This document shows, one piece after another, positions 27,606-35,493 of a stretch of 64,000 nt of DNA. Numbering within the stretch: position 1 is the first letter of the stretch; each line of letters begins with the position of its first letter. The position numbers were made by a program, and so were the translations under genes. The stretch is from positions 186,001-250,000 of the forward strand of contig NZ_JOJE01000003.1 in NCBI RefSeq assembly GCF_000720255.1, written 5' to 3'. A model generated the notes under the pieces. It saw nothing but the letters and a program-made list of their open reading frames with translations. It did no database searches and was not told the DNA's origin. The stretch is from Streptomyces griseus subsp. griseus. Its GTDB lineage: Bacteria; Actinomycetota; Actinomycetes; Streptomycetales; Streptomycetaceae.

Positions 27606-28009
27606 TCCAGCAGCGAGGCAACCTGGACTGGATTCTGAAGCAGCTGGACGACGGGGTACCGGGCATCCACATGATCGTGGTGCTGTCCGCCGACGGACTG
27701 CGGATCGCGCGCTACGGCGGCGACCCCGACGCCGCCGACCGAGTCGCCGCGGCATGCGCGGGCATGCAGAGCCTGGCGAGCGCCGTCTCCGACGAGATCC
27801 CCAGCGTCACCGGCGACATGAGCCTGGTCGTGATCGAGATGAAGGGCGGCTACTTCTACCTGATGTCCGCCGGCGCCAACGCCTACCTCGCGGTCCTCTC
27901 CGACGTGACCTGCGAGCCCGGCCGGATGGGCGCGATGATGCGTGACCTGGTCGTCCGCATCGGCAGTCATCTCACCAGCCCGCCCCGGCGCAACGGGCAG
28001 ACCGTATGA
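27602..28009 (+). CDS. cvnB9: conservon roadblock/LC7 protein (CvnB/RarB type)
   Basis: 135 residues from GTG 27602, overlapping the previous stop by four bases. It is a roadblock/LC7 fold ('LDWILKQLDDGVPGIHMIVVLSADGLRIARYGG', 'MKGGYFYLMSAGANAYLAVLSD'). In conservons the roadblock protein contacts the small GTPase, in the manner of MglB with MglA, and the sensor-like ATPase. Translational coupling and gene order agree with that. Confidence 0.92.
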   Translation: MIQQRGNLDWILKQLDDGVPGIHMIVVLSADGLRIARYGGDPDAADRVAAACAGMQSLASAVSDEIPSVTGDMSLVVIEMKGGYFYLMSAGANAYLAVLSDVTCEPGRMGAMMRDLVVRIGSHLTSPPRRNGQTV

Positions 28010-28404
28010 CGCCTCCACAGCGCCAACGGCGACAACCTGTCGAACCGCCCCCGCCGCAGCCTGTCCAGGAGGAGGGCGAGGGCAGACAACCGGAGCGGCT
28101 GTACGTCATCACCGGCCCGGACGGGGAGCGCGCCCCGATGGACCTGGTGACGTTGATCGTGGCGCACGCCGACCCGCCCTCCTCCGTCACCCCCGAGCAG
28201 GCGGCCGTGCTGCGGCTGTGCGCCAACCCGCTGTCCGTGGCCGAGGTGTCCGCCTACCTCCAACTGCCGTTCAGCGTGGTGACCGTGCTGCTCACCGAGA
28301 TGCTGGCGACGGAACTGGTCCACGCGCGCGCCCCCATCGTCCGCCAGAAAATCCCCGACCGTTCCCTCCTCGAAGCGGTGATGCATGGACTTCAACGGCT
28401 CTGA
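28006..28404 (+). CDS. cvnC9: conservon DUF742 protein (CvnC/RarC type)
   Basis: 132 residues from ATG 28006, overlapping cvnB by four bases (ATGA). After a Pro/Gln-rich N-terminus, 'ERLYVITGPDGERAPMDLVTLIVAHADPP' and 'LRLCANPLSVAEVSAYLQLPFSVVTVLLTEML' match DUF742, a winged-helix-like domain found only in conservons and related operons. Its molecular role is not established. It overlaps the GTPase gene by 20 bases. Confidence 0.9.
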   Translation: MTPPQRQRRQPVEPPPPQPVQEEGEGRQPERLYVITGPDGERAPMDLVTLIVAHADPPSSVTPEQAAVLRLCANPLSVAEVSAYLQLPFSVVTVLLTEMLATELVHARAPIVRQKIPDRSLLEAVMHGLQRL

Positions 28405-29005
28405 CACCATCCCCGGCCCGCGGACCGAGGACCATCTCCCGCAGTCGACCCAGGCCGCGGCGAAGATCGTCATCGTGGGCGGCTTCGGAGTCGGCAAGAC
28501 GACCATGGTCGGTTCGGTCAGCGAGATCAGGCCGCTGACCACCGAAGAGACCATGACGGAGGCCGGGATCGGGGTCGACGACAACTACGGCTCCGACACC
28601 AAGACCGCCACCACCGTGGCCATGGACTTCGGCCGCATCCGCATCACCGAACAACTCGTGCTGTACCTGTTCGGCACCCCCGGCCAGGAACGCTTCTGGT
28701 TCCTGTGGAACGGTCTGTTCGAGGGCGCGCTCGGCGCGGTCGTCCTGCTCGACACCCGCCGCCTGGAGGTCAGCTTCGACGTCATGGGCCGCCTGGAGGA
28801 GCGCGGGGTGCCGTTCGTGGTCGCCGTCAACACCTTCCCCGACGGACCCCGTTATTCGGTCGAGGACCTGCGCGCCGCCCTCGACCTGCCGCCGGAGGTT
28901 CCGATCGTGGAGTGCGACGCCCGCCGCCGCGCCTCCAGCCGCGACGTGCTGATGACCCTGATGCGCTTCCTGCACTCGCTGGCGCTGTCCGGCAGCCTCA
29001 CCTGA
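28385..29005 (+). CDS. cvnD9: conservon small GTPase (CvnD/RarD type)
   Basis: 206 residues from ATG 28385. P-loop 'GGFGVGKTT' (32-40), switch region 'TEAGIGVDDNYGSDTKTATTVAMDFGRI', G3-like 'LFGTPGQERFWFLW', and 'VAVNTFP' in place of NKxD. This is the MglA/Ras-like GTPase class. In S. coelicolor the cvn9 GTPase is the signalling partner of the other conservon proteins. A set of short repeats starts at its stop codon. Confidence 0.93.
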   Translation: MDFNGSDTIPGPRTEDHLPQSTQAAAKIVIVGGFGVGKTTMVGSVSEIRPLTTEETMTEAGIGVDDNYGSDTKTATTVAMDFGRIRITEQLVLYLFGTPGQERFWFLWNGLFEGALGAVVLLDTRRLEVSFDVMGRLEERGVPFVVAVNTFPDGPRYSVEDLRAALDLPPEVPIVECDARRRASSRDVLMTLMRFLHSLALSGSLT

Positions 29006-29093
29006 ACCCCGTACGACTGAACCCTCGTAGCCTGAACCCCCAGTACGCCTGAATCCCGTACGTCTGAATCCCGTGCGCCTGAATCGCGTACGC
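29002..29093 (+). repeat. six imperfect 15-17 base tandem repeats
   Basis: Units starting CTGAA at 29002, 29017, 29032, 29049, 29064 and 29079 follow one another without gaps; the commonest form is CTGAATCCCGTACGC. The first unit contains the stop codon of the GTPase gene (TGA 29003-29005). All but one unit are 15 bases; the third is 17. Confidence 0.85.
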
Positions 29094-29125
29094 CCCCAGA
29101 TCGACTCAGCTTCGGAGCGACCCCT

Positions 29126-30640
29126 GTGACGCCTGAACCCCATTCCCCGACCGGTACCGACGACCTCACTCTCGATCCGCCCCCCGGCTGCCCCGCCCAC
29201 GGCCGCGGCCCCGGGGGACTCAGGCGGCTCTACGGCCCCGAGGCGTCGGACCTGGGGGAGCTGTACGAGGAACTCCGCGACGAACACGGGCCGGTGGCGC
29301 CGGCCCTGCTCCACGACGACGTACCGATGTGGGTGGTCCTCGGCCACTCCGAGAACCTCCAGATGCTGCGCACGCCCTCGGTGTACACCCGCGACAGCCG
29401 CGTCTGGAACCCGCTCCTGGACGGCGCCGTCAAGCCCGACCACCCCCTCATGCCGCACATCGCCTGGCAGCCCATCTGTTCCCACGCCGAGGGCGACGAA
29501 CACCTGCGGCTGCGCGGCGCGGTCCTCGGCGCCATGTCGACGATCGACCACCGCGGCGTGCGCCGCCACATCAACCGCTACACCCAGCTGCTGGTCAACG
29601 AGTTCTGCGAGAAGGGCCGCGCCGACCTGGTCGGCCAGTTCGCCGAGCACCTGCCGATGGCCATCATGTGCGAGATCCTCGGCATGTCCGACGAGTACAG
29701 CGACCGGCTCGTACAGGCCGCCCGCGACGCGCTCAAGGGCACCGAGACGGCGATCGCCAGCCACGGCTACGTCATGGACGTACTGAGCCGGGCCGCCGCC
29801 CGCCGCCGCGCCGAACCCGGCGAGGACTTCACCAGCCACCTCATCGCCCACCCGGCGAAGCTGACCGACGACGAGGTCAGGGAGCACCTGCGCCTGGTGC
29901 TCTTCGCGGCCTACGAGGCCACCGTCAACCTGCTGTCCAACACCCTGCGCATGGTCCTCACCCACCCGGGCTTCGTCGCCCGGCTCAACGGCGGGCAGAT
30001 GACCGTGGGGGAGGCGGTGGAGCAGACCCTGTGGGACGAACCCCCGTTCAGCGCGATCCTGGGCTACTTCGCCAAACAGGAGACGGAGTTGGGCGGCAAG
30101 CGCATCCGCAAGGGTGACGGGCTGCTCTTCGCCCCGGCTCCGGGCAACATCGACCCCCGGGTGCGGCCCGACCTGGCGGCCGGCATGATGGGCAACCGTT
30201 CCCACCTCGCCTTCGGCGCGGGACCGCACGAGTGCCCCGGCCAGGACATCGGCCGTGCCATCACCGAGGTCGGCGTCGACGCGTTGCTGATGCGGCTGCC
30301 GGACGTCCGGCTCGACTGCGACCAGGACGAGTTGCGCTGGACCACGTCGATCGCCTCGCGCCATCTGGTGGAGCTGCCGGCGCGGTTCGCACCGCAGCCG
30401 CCGCAGGACGTCATGCAGAAGCCGACCCACGGCGCGGCCGTCCCGCCGCCGCGGCCGGCCTGGCAGGTGACCACGGACCCCCAGCCCGTGCGGCCGGCCC
30501 CGGCGCCCCTGCCCGCTCAGGCGCCCGCACCGGCGCCCGCGCAGACGGCCCCGCCGCAGTCCCAGCCGACGGCGGACGCGGAACCGGCCCGCAGGCCCGG
30601 CGCCTGGCGCCGCCTCGTGCGCTGGTGGCGCGGTTACTGA
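29126..30640 (+). CDS. cvnE9: cytochrome P450 of the conservon (CYP157-like, no EXXR)
   Basis: 504 residues from GTG 29126. The heme loop is 'FGAGPHECPGQ' with the ligand Cys at residue 370. The I-helix reads 'LFAAYEATVNLLSNTL', keeping the Thr. The K-helix, which in nearly all P450s has EXXR, reads 'EQTLW' (299-303): the Arg is absent. This replacement is characteristic of the CYP157 family. A Pro/Ala/Gln-rich tail of about 90 residues ends in the basic 'RRPGAWRRLVRWWRGY', which could touch the membrane. Its substrate is unknown; the coupling to the conservon suggests signalling or a developmental role. The 3' end overlaps the convergent pseudouridine synthase gene by seven bases. Confidence 0.93.
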   Translation: MTPEPHSPTGTDDLTLDPPPGCPAHGRGPGGLRRLYGPEASDLGELYEELRDEHGPVAPALLHDDVPMWVVLGHSENLQMLRTPSVYTRDSRVWNPLLDGAVKPDHPLMPHIAWQPICSHAEGDEHLRLRGAVLGAMSTIDHRGVRRHINRYTQLLVNEFCEKGRADLVGQFAEHLPMAIMCEILGMSDEYSDRLVQAARDALKGTETAIASHGYVMDVLSRAAARRRAEPGEDFTSHLIAHPAKLTDDEVREHLRLVLFAAYEATVNLLSNTLRMVLTHPGFVARLNGGQMTVGEAVEQTLWDEPPFSAILGYFAKQETELGGKRIRKGDGLLFAPAPGNIDPRVRPDLAAGMMGNRSHLAFGAGPHECPGQDIGRAITEVGVDALLMRLPDVRLDCDQDELRWTTSIASRHLVELPARFAPQPPQDVMQKPTHGAAVPPPRPAWQVTTDPQPVRPAPAPLPAQAPAPAPAQTAPPQSQPTADAEPARRPGAWRRLVRWWRGY

Positions 30641-31599
30641 CCCGGCTGCCCGCCGGCCGCCCAGGTCGCGTACGACGACCAGGCCCGCAGCGTCCGCCCG
30701 CTGCGGAACCGGTGCGCCACCCCCGTGACCGGATCGGTGAACTCCAATGCCCGCGCCAGCAGTTGGAGCGGACGCCGGAAGTCACCGGCCGGTACGGGGT
30801 CCCGCACCACGGGGTACAGCGGATCGCCGAGGATCGGCACGCCCAACGCGTTCAGGTGCACCCGCAGCTGGTGGGTCTGCCCCGTGGCCAGCACCAGCCG
30901 GTAGCGCGCCAGGCCGTCCGCCCGGTGCTCGGTCAACTCGACGTGGCTCACCGCGTTCGGCTCGCCCTCGACCTCACGCGCGGTCAGCGAGCCGCGCTCC
31001 TTCACGATGCGGCTGCGCACGGTGCGGGGCAGGGCGAGTTCGGGATCGTACGGGGCCACGGCCTCGTACTCCTTGCGCACCCTGCGGTCGCGGAACAGCG
31101 TCTGGTAGGCGCCGCGTTCCTCGGGCCGCACCGTGAACAGCACGAGGCCGGCGGTGAGCCGGTCCAGCCGGTGCGCGGCACCGAGCGCGGGGATGCCGAG
31201 CTCACGTCGCAGCCGTGCGAGGGCGGTCTGGGTGACGTGGGCGCCGCGCGGGGTGGTGGCCAGAAAGTGCGGCTTGTCGACGACGACGATGTGCTCGTCG
31301 CGGTGCACCACGTCGAGGGGGAACGGCACCGGCACCTCGGGCGGCAGCTCCCGGTGGAACCACACGAACATCCCCGGCACGTACGCCGCGTCCGGCGCCA
31401 CCGCCCGCCCGTCGGCCCCCACGACGAGTCCCGCGTCGAACATCCCGTCGACCGCCCCGGGCCCCGCCCCCGTCAGCCGGTCCACCAGGTGCTCCCGCAC
31501 CGTGGCCCACGTCCCCTCGCCGGGCAGCCGCACCCGCACCGGATCGACCCCGTCGCGCTGCGGCAGGGGGGACGGCGGGGGAGGGGTACGGCGTCTCAT
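30634..31599 (-). CDS. RluA-family pseudouridine synthase
   Basis: 321 residues from ATG 31599. The catalytic motif is 'AAHRLDRLTAGLVLFT' with the nucleophilic Asp, supported by 'EHIVVVDKPHFLATTPRG' and 'GQTHQLRVHLNALGVPILGDPLYP'. An N-terminal segment resembles an S4-like lead ('TWATVREHLVDRL'). It converts uridine to pseudouridine in rRNA or tRNA; the target position cannot be read from the sequence. It overlaps the P450 gene at the 3' end and is divergent from the acetyltransferase gene. Confidence 0.92.
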   Translation of the reverse strand: MRRRTPPPPSPLPQRDGVDPVRVRLPGEGTWATVREHLVDRLTGAGPGAVDGMFDAGLVVGADGRAVAPDAAYVPGMFVWFHRELPPEVPVPFPLDVVHRDEHIVVVDKPHFLATTPRGAHVTQTALARLRRELGIPALGAAHRLDRLTAGLVLFTVRPEERGAYQTLFRDRRVRKEYEAVAPYDPELALPRTVRSRIVKERGSLTAREVEGEPNAVSHVELTEHRADGLARYRLVLATGQTHQLRVHLNALGVPILGDPLYPVVRDPVPAGDFRRPLQLLARALEFTDPVTGVAHRFRSGRTLRAWSSYATWAAGGQPGQ

Positions 31600-31674
31600 C
31601 AGGGCCAGCGTACGGCGGAGCGGTCGGCGCAAATTCCGTTGGCCCGCGCCCGGCCTCTTGGGAGGATGCCGAGC

Positions 31675-32256
31675 ATGCCCTACCTCACGAACCCCGTGCT
31701 GCCACCCGGCACCCTGAACCGCGCTCCGCAGCCCGTGATACCCACCGGTGACGGACTGCTCCTGCGCCCGTGGCGGTCCGAGGACGCGCCGGCCGTGCAC
31801 ACGGCCTTCCAGGATCCCCTGCTGCACCAGTGGCACATCCGCGCCTCCGATTCGGTGGCGGAGGTGGCCACCTGGATCGAGGGGTGGATCAAGGCCTGGC
31901 CCGAGGAGCGCGACGCCCAGTGGGCGGTGACCGACGCGGACTCGGACCAGCTCCTGGGCCGGGTCGCGCTGCGCGAGATCGTGCTCGCCGACGGCGTTGC
32001 CGAGGTCGCCTACTGGACGGCGGCAGAGGCACGCGGCAAGGGTGTCGCGGCGCGCGCCACGTCCGCCCTCACCCGGTGGGCCTTCCACGAGATCGGCTTC
32101 CACCGGCTGGAACTCATGCACGCCGTCGCCAACGTGGCCTCCTGCCGCGTCGCCGCCAAGACCGGCTTCGCCCTGGAGGGCATCAAGCGCAGCGCCCTGC
32201 TCCACCCGGACGGCTGGCACGACGTCCACGTCCACGCCCGGCTCCAGGGCGACTGA
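31675..32256 (+). CDS. GNAT-family acetyltransferase (RimJ/RimL-like)
   Basis: 193 residues from ATG 31675, nine bases after GGGAGG; ATG 31666 is too close to that site. 'LLLRPWRSEDAPAVHTAF' starts the fold, 'AEVAYWTAAEARGKGVAARATSALTRWAF' is the acetyl-CoA loop, and 'FHRLELMHAVANVASCRVAAKTGFALEG' is typical of the RimJ/RimL group (N-terminal or small-molecule acetylation). The substrate is unknown. Confidence 0.88.
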   Translation: MPYLTNPVLPPGTLNRAPQPVIPTGDGLLLRPWRSEDAPAVHTAFQDPLLHQWHIRASDSVAEVATWIEGWIKAWPEERDAQWAVTDADSDQLLGRVALREIVLADGVAEVAYWTAAEARGKGVAARATSALTRWAFHEIGFHRLELMHAVANVASCRVAAKTGFALEGIKRSALLHPDGWHDVHVHARLQGD

Positions 32257-32267
32257 CGGCCTTCGTC

Positions 32268-32303
32268 GGCGCGGCGCCCCCGGCCGGCGCGGCGCCCCCG
32301 GCC
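32268..32303. repeat. 18-base perfect tandem duplication
   Basis: GGCGCGGCGCCCCCGGCC occurs at 32268-32285 and again at 32286-32303, between the convergent acetyltransferase and siderophore-interacting protein genes. Confidence 0.85.
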
Positions 32304-32311
32304 GGCGCGCG

Positions 32312-33157
32312 TCACGCGGCCGGGGCCGCGCCTTCCTGTTCCGCCTCCACGCGCGCGTTCCACTCCCGCTTGGAGGCCTGCCAGCCGTCCTCGTTGTGGC
32401 CCTGGCGCCAGTACCCGGAGAGGGAGAGGTCCTCGCGGGGGATCGCGTGCTCGACCCGCAGCAGTTTGCGCAGTTCCTTCACGGCGGCGGCCTCGCCGTG
32501 CACGAACGCGTGCGGACGGCCCGCGGGGAACTCCAGCGCCCGGACGGCCTCGACGAGCGCCTCACCGACGGGCCGCTCGCCCCGGTGCAGCCAGACGACC
32601 TCCACATCGGAGTCGATCTTCTGCTCCTCCTCGGGGCCGGCCACCTCCACGAAGGCGTGCGCCACCGCGCCGGCGGGCAGCGACTCGAGGGAGCGGGCGA
32701 TCGCGGGCAGGGCGCTCTCGTCCCCGGCCAGCAGATGCCAGTCGGCGTCCGGATCGGGGGCGTAGGCGCCGCCGGGGCCCATGAAGTGGACCGTCTCGCC
32801 CGGCTGGACGCGGGTCGCCCACGGCCCGGCCAGGCCCTCGTCGCCATGGATCACGAAGTCCAGGGTCAGCTCGCGGTGTACGGGGTCCCAGGCGCGCACC
32901 GTGTAGGTGCGGGTCACCGGCCACTGCTCGCGCGGGAACTCCGCACGGATGCGCTCCACGTCGAAGGGTTCGGGGTAGGTCACACCTTCGGCGGGGAACA
33001 GCAGCTTCACATAGTGGTCGGTGGCGGTGTCCGCGGAGAAATCCGCCAGACCCGCGCCCCCGAGGACCACACGCTGCATGTGGGGCGTCAGCCGTTCCGT
33101 GCGGACGACCTGCGCGGAGTGGGGCTTCCGCGGCTTCCGTGCCGGACTTTCTGCCAT
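32312..33157 (-). CDS. siderophore-interacting protein (ferric-siderophore reductase)
   Basis: 281 residues from ATG 33157, preceded by GGGAGG. FAD-binding part: 'LTPHMQRVVLGGAGL', 'VTRTYTVRAWDPVHRELTLDFVIHG' and 'GPWATRVQPGETVHFMGPGGAY'. NAD(P)H part: 'WHLLAGDESALPAIARSLE' and C-terminal 'LSLSGYWRQGHNEDGW'. SIP-family flavoenzymes reduce ferric siderophores in the cytosol to free iron. An iron-box-like sequence upstream supports iron control. Confidence 0.93.
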   Translation of the reverse strand: MAESPARKPRKPHSAQVVRTERLTPHMQRVVLGGAGLADFSADTATDHYVKLLFPAEGVTYPEPFDVERIRAEFPREQWPVTRTYTVRAWDPVHRELTLDFVIHGDEGLAGPWATRVQPGETVHFMGPGGAYAPDPDADWHLLAGDESALPAIARSLESLPAGAVAHAFVEVAGPEEEQKIDSDVEVVWLHRGERPVGEALVEAVRALEFPAGRPHAFVHGEAAAVKELRKLLRVEHAIPREDLSLSGYWRQGHNEDGWQASKREWNARVEAEQEGAAPAA

Positions 33158-33189
33158 GACGGCCTCCCATGCGCCTAAGTCCACGCCAC

Positions 33190-33208
33190 TTCGGTAAGGG
33201 TTACCTAA
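33190..33208 (-). promoter_or_regulatory. iron-box-like operator of the siderophore-interacting protein gene
   Basis: On the minus strand the 19 bases begin TTAGGT and end ACCGAA, agreeing at about 13 of 19 positions with the DmdR/IdeR iron-box consensus as I recall it. It lies 33 bases upstream of the start codon. Confidence 0.55.
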
Positions 33209-33278
33209 GTTAGCATTCCTTTCCCTGTCGACGCCTCTGCCGGGAGAGATTGCCGAAGCCTTTGCGATCTCTTCAGGT

Positions 33279-34211
33279 TCAGACGGCCAGCGTCGTCAGC
33301 AGTCGGTGCAACGACCCTCCCAGTCCCCAGCGTGCCGCCAGCCCCTCCAGTTCCGCCGGATCCCGCGGCGCGCGGGGCAGCGCGGTGTCCACCTCCGGCA
33401 GCGGAACGTCCCCGGCGACTCGGACGACCTTCGGCGCGATGGCGACGTACGGCCGCGCCTCGTCGAGCCGCTTGCGCTGCGACGGCGTGAGCTTCGACTT
33501 CGGGTCGTCGACCGCCGCCATGATCCCGGCCAGGTCGCCGAACTCGGCCAGCAGCTTGGCCGCGGTCTTCTCGCCGATGCCGGGCACGCCCGGCAGGCCG
33601 TCGCTCGGGTCGCCGCGCAGCAGCGCGAGATCCGCGTACCCGCTGCCGTCGACCCCATACTTCTCGCGCAGCGCGGCCTCGTCCGTGAGCGCCAGCGAAC
33701 CCACGCCCTTCAGTGGGTACAGCACCCGCACCCCGCGTGCGTCGTCCACCAGTTGGTACAGGTCCCGGTCGCCCGTGACGATGTCGACCGGGCCCTGCGC
33801 GGCCGCCGTGAACGTGCCGATCACGTCGTCCGCCTCGTACCCCGCGACCCCCACCCGCGCGATACCGACGGCGTCCAGGACGGCCTCGATGACCGGCACC
33901 TGCGGGGACAGGGTGTCCGGCACCTCCTCCTCGTCCGGGCCCGCCTCGCGCTCCTCGGCGACGCGGTGCGCCTTGTAGGAGGGGATGAGGTCGACCCGCC
34001 ACTGCGGGCGCCAGTCGGCGTCCATGCAGGCCACCAGGTGGTCGGGCCGGTGGTCCCGGACCAGGCGGTCGATGAACTCCAGCAGTCCGCGGACCGCGTT
34101 CACCGGGGTGCCGTCCGGGGCCTTCACGGACTCCGGGACGCCGAAGTAGGCGCGGAAGTAGAGGGAGGCGGTGTCGAGGAGCATCAGTCGTCCGGTCACG
34201 CCACGCATCAT
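33279..34211 (-). CDS. 5'-3' exonuclease / flap endonuclease (PolA N-domain type)
   Basis: 310 residues if started at ATG 34211; GTG 34199 is another option and neither has a good ribosome-binding site. Metal-binding acidic residues are in 'LMLLDTASLYFRAYFGVP', 'VACMDADW', 'VGVAGYEADDVIGTF' and 'IVTGDRDLYQLVDD'. The helix-hairpin-helix is 'GLPGVPGIGEKTAAKLL'. It equals the 5' nuclease domain of DNA polymerase I without the polymerase, as found in actinobacteria next to polA. It should remove RNA primers or flaps. It is divergent from the betaine transporter genes. Confidence 0.93.
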   Translation of the reverse strand: MMRGVTGRLMLLDTASLYFRAYFGVPESVKAPDGTPVNAVRGLLEFIDRLVRDHRPDHLVACMDADWRPQWRVDLIPSYKAHRVAEEREAGPDEEEVPDTLSPQVPVIEAVLDAVGIARVGVAGYEADDVIGTFTAAAQGPVDIVTGDRDLYQLVDDARGVRVLYPLKGVGSLALTDEAALREKYGVDGSGYADLALLRGDPSDGLPGVPGIGEKTAAKLLAEFGDLAGIMAAVDDPKSKLTPSQRKRLDEARPYVAIAPKVVRVAGDVPLPEVDTALPRAPRDPAELEGLAARWGLGGSLHRLLTTLAV

Positions 34212-34299
34212 GCCGTACCGTGCCGACAGTCACCGGTGTCACGCACCTGCGTGGCAGTTGTGAATGAGCTGTGAACCGGGACACGGGCGCGTTTGGCCC

Positions 34300-34352
34300 G
34301 CGGCGCCTGGGGCAGGCGCCGCCTCTGAGCGATGTCGGTTGCAACTTCAACC
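34300..34352. promoter_or_regulatory. hairpin and palindrome in the betaine-transporter leader
   Basis: A perfect 10-bp stem with a GGG loop spans 34300-34322, followed by GGTTG...CAACC at 34337-34341 and 34348-34352. They lie 65-115 bases before the transporter start. I could not identify a known riboswitch. Confidence 0.4.
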
Positions 34353-34416
34353 TTTGCTGTCGAAGAGCTGCCGGAGATCGCTCCTGTGTCCTTGCCCCCG
34401 AGAAGAGAAGGTACGC

Positions 34417-35493
34417 GTGTCATCCAGGCTTGAGGCCGAACACCTCTACAAGGTGTTCGGCAGACGACCGGCCCAGGCGGTGGAGCGGCTCCGCCAGGGA
34501 GCCGACCGGGAGGAGCTGCGTGCCGACGGCACCACCGCAGCCGTCATCGACGCCTCCTTCACCGTGGACCCGGGCCACATCTTCGTCGTCATGGGCCTGT
34601 CCGGCTCCGGCAAGTCCACCTTGCTGCGCATGCTCAACGGCCTGCTGGAGCCGTCCGCCGGACGCGTCCTCTTCGACGGGCAGGACCTGACCGCCCTCGC
34701 CGACCGCGAGCTGCGCGAGGTCCGTGCGAAGAAGATCAGCATGGTCTTCCAGCACTTCGCGCTCTTCCCGCACCGCAGCGTTCTGGAGAACGCCGCCTAC
34801 GGCCTGTGCGTCCAGGGCGTGCCGCGCGCGCAGCGCGAGAAGCGCGCCGCCGAGGCCCTCGCCCTGGTCGGGCTGGACGGCTGGGAGAAGTCCTGGCCCG
34901 ACGAGCTCTCCGGCGGCATGCAGCAGCGCGTGGGTCTCGCCCGCGCCCTCGCCACCGACGCCGACCTGCTGCTGATGGACGAGTCCTTCAGTGCGCTGGA
35001 CCCGCTGATCCGCCGTGACATGCAGGACCAGCTGCTGACCCTTCAGCAGAAGTTGAAGAAGACGATCGTCTTCATCACCCACGACCTCAACGAGGCCATG
35101 CGCCTGGGCGACCGCATCGCCGTCATGCGCGACGGACGCATCGTCCAGACCGGCACCGCGGAGGACATCCTCGTCCGCCCCGCGAACGACTACGTCGCCT
35201 CCTTCATCCAGGACGTCGACCGCTCCCGCGTGCTCACCGCGGGCGCCGTCATGGACGCCTCCGTCACCGCCGACGCCCCGCTCTGCGCCTGCGAGACCGC
35301 GACCCGCGAGACGTCGTTCGCGCAGCTGTGCGCGATCAGCGCCCGTCTGTCGCACCGCGTCTCGGTCGTGGACGAGGCGAACAGAGTCATCGGAGTGGTG
35401 CCGCGGCAGCGGCTGGTCGCCTTCCTCGGCGACGAGACGGCCGACCCCGCGCCCTGCGACAACCCGGACGGAAAGGTGACCGCCCGTGCCTAG
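34417..35493 (+). CDS. glycine betaine/proline ABC transporter ATPase (ProV/OpuAA type)
   Basis: 358 residues from GTG 34417 (AAGG upstream). 'LEAEHLYKVFGRRP' and the long loop before Walker A are typical of ProV. Walker A 'GLSGSGKSTLLRML', Q loop 'VFQHFALFPH', signature 'LSGGMQQRVGLARALA', Walker B 'LLLMDESFSALDP' and the H loop 'FITHDLNEAMRLGDRIAVM' are complete. A C-terminal CBS-like region follows ('FAQLCAISARLSHRVSVVDEANRVIGVVPRQRLVAFL'), which in such transporters senses ionic strength. It overlaps the next gene by eight bases. Confidence 0.95.
   Translation: MSSRLEAEHLYKVFGRRPAQAVERLRQGADREELRADGTTAAVIDASFTVDPGHIFVVMGLSGSGKSTLLRMLNGLLEPSAGRVLFDGQDLTALADRELREVRAKKISMVFQHFALFPHRSVLENAAYGLCVQGVPRAQREKRAAEALALVGLDGWEKSWPDELSGGMQQRVGLARALATDADLLLMDESFSALDPLIRRDMQDQLLTLQQKLKKTIVFITHDLNEAMRLGDRIAVMRDGRIVQTGTAEDILVRPANDYVASFIQDVDRSRVLTAGAVMDASVTADAPLCACETATRETSFAQLCAISARLSHRVSVVDEANRVIGVVPRQRLVAFLGDETADPAPCDNPDGKVTARA

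Noticed and set aside
29002..29093. Possible CRISPR array
   Set aside because: Units are directly adjacent 15-17 base repeats with no spacers and no cas genes nearby.
34212..34240. RecA-NDp-like promoter for the 5'-3' exonuclease gene
   Set aside because: TGTCGG is present on the minus strand, but no TAnnnT lies at the required N8 spacing.
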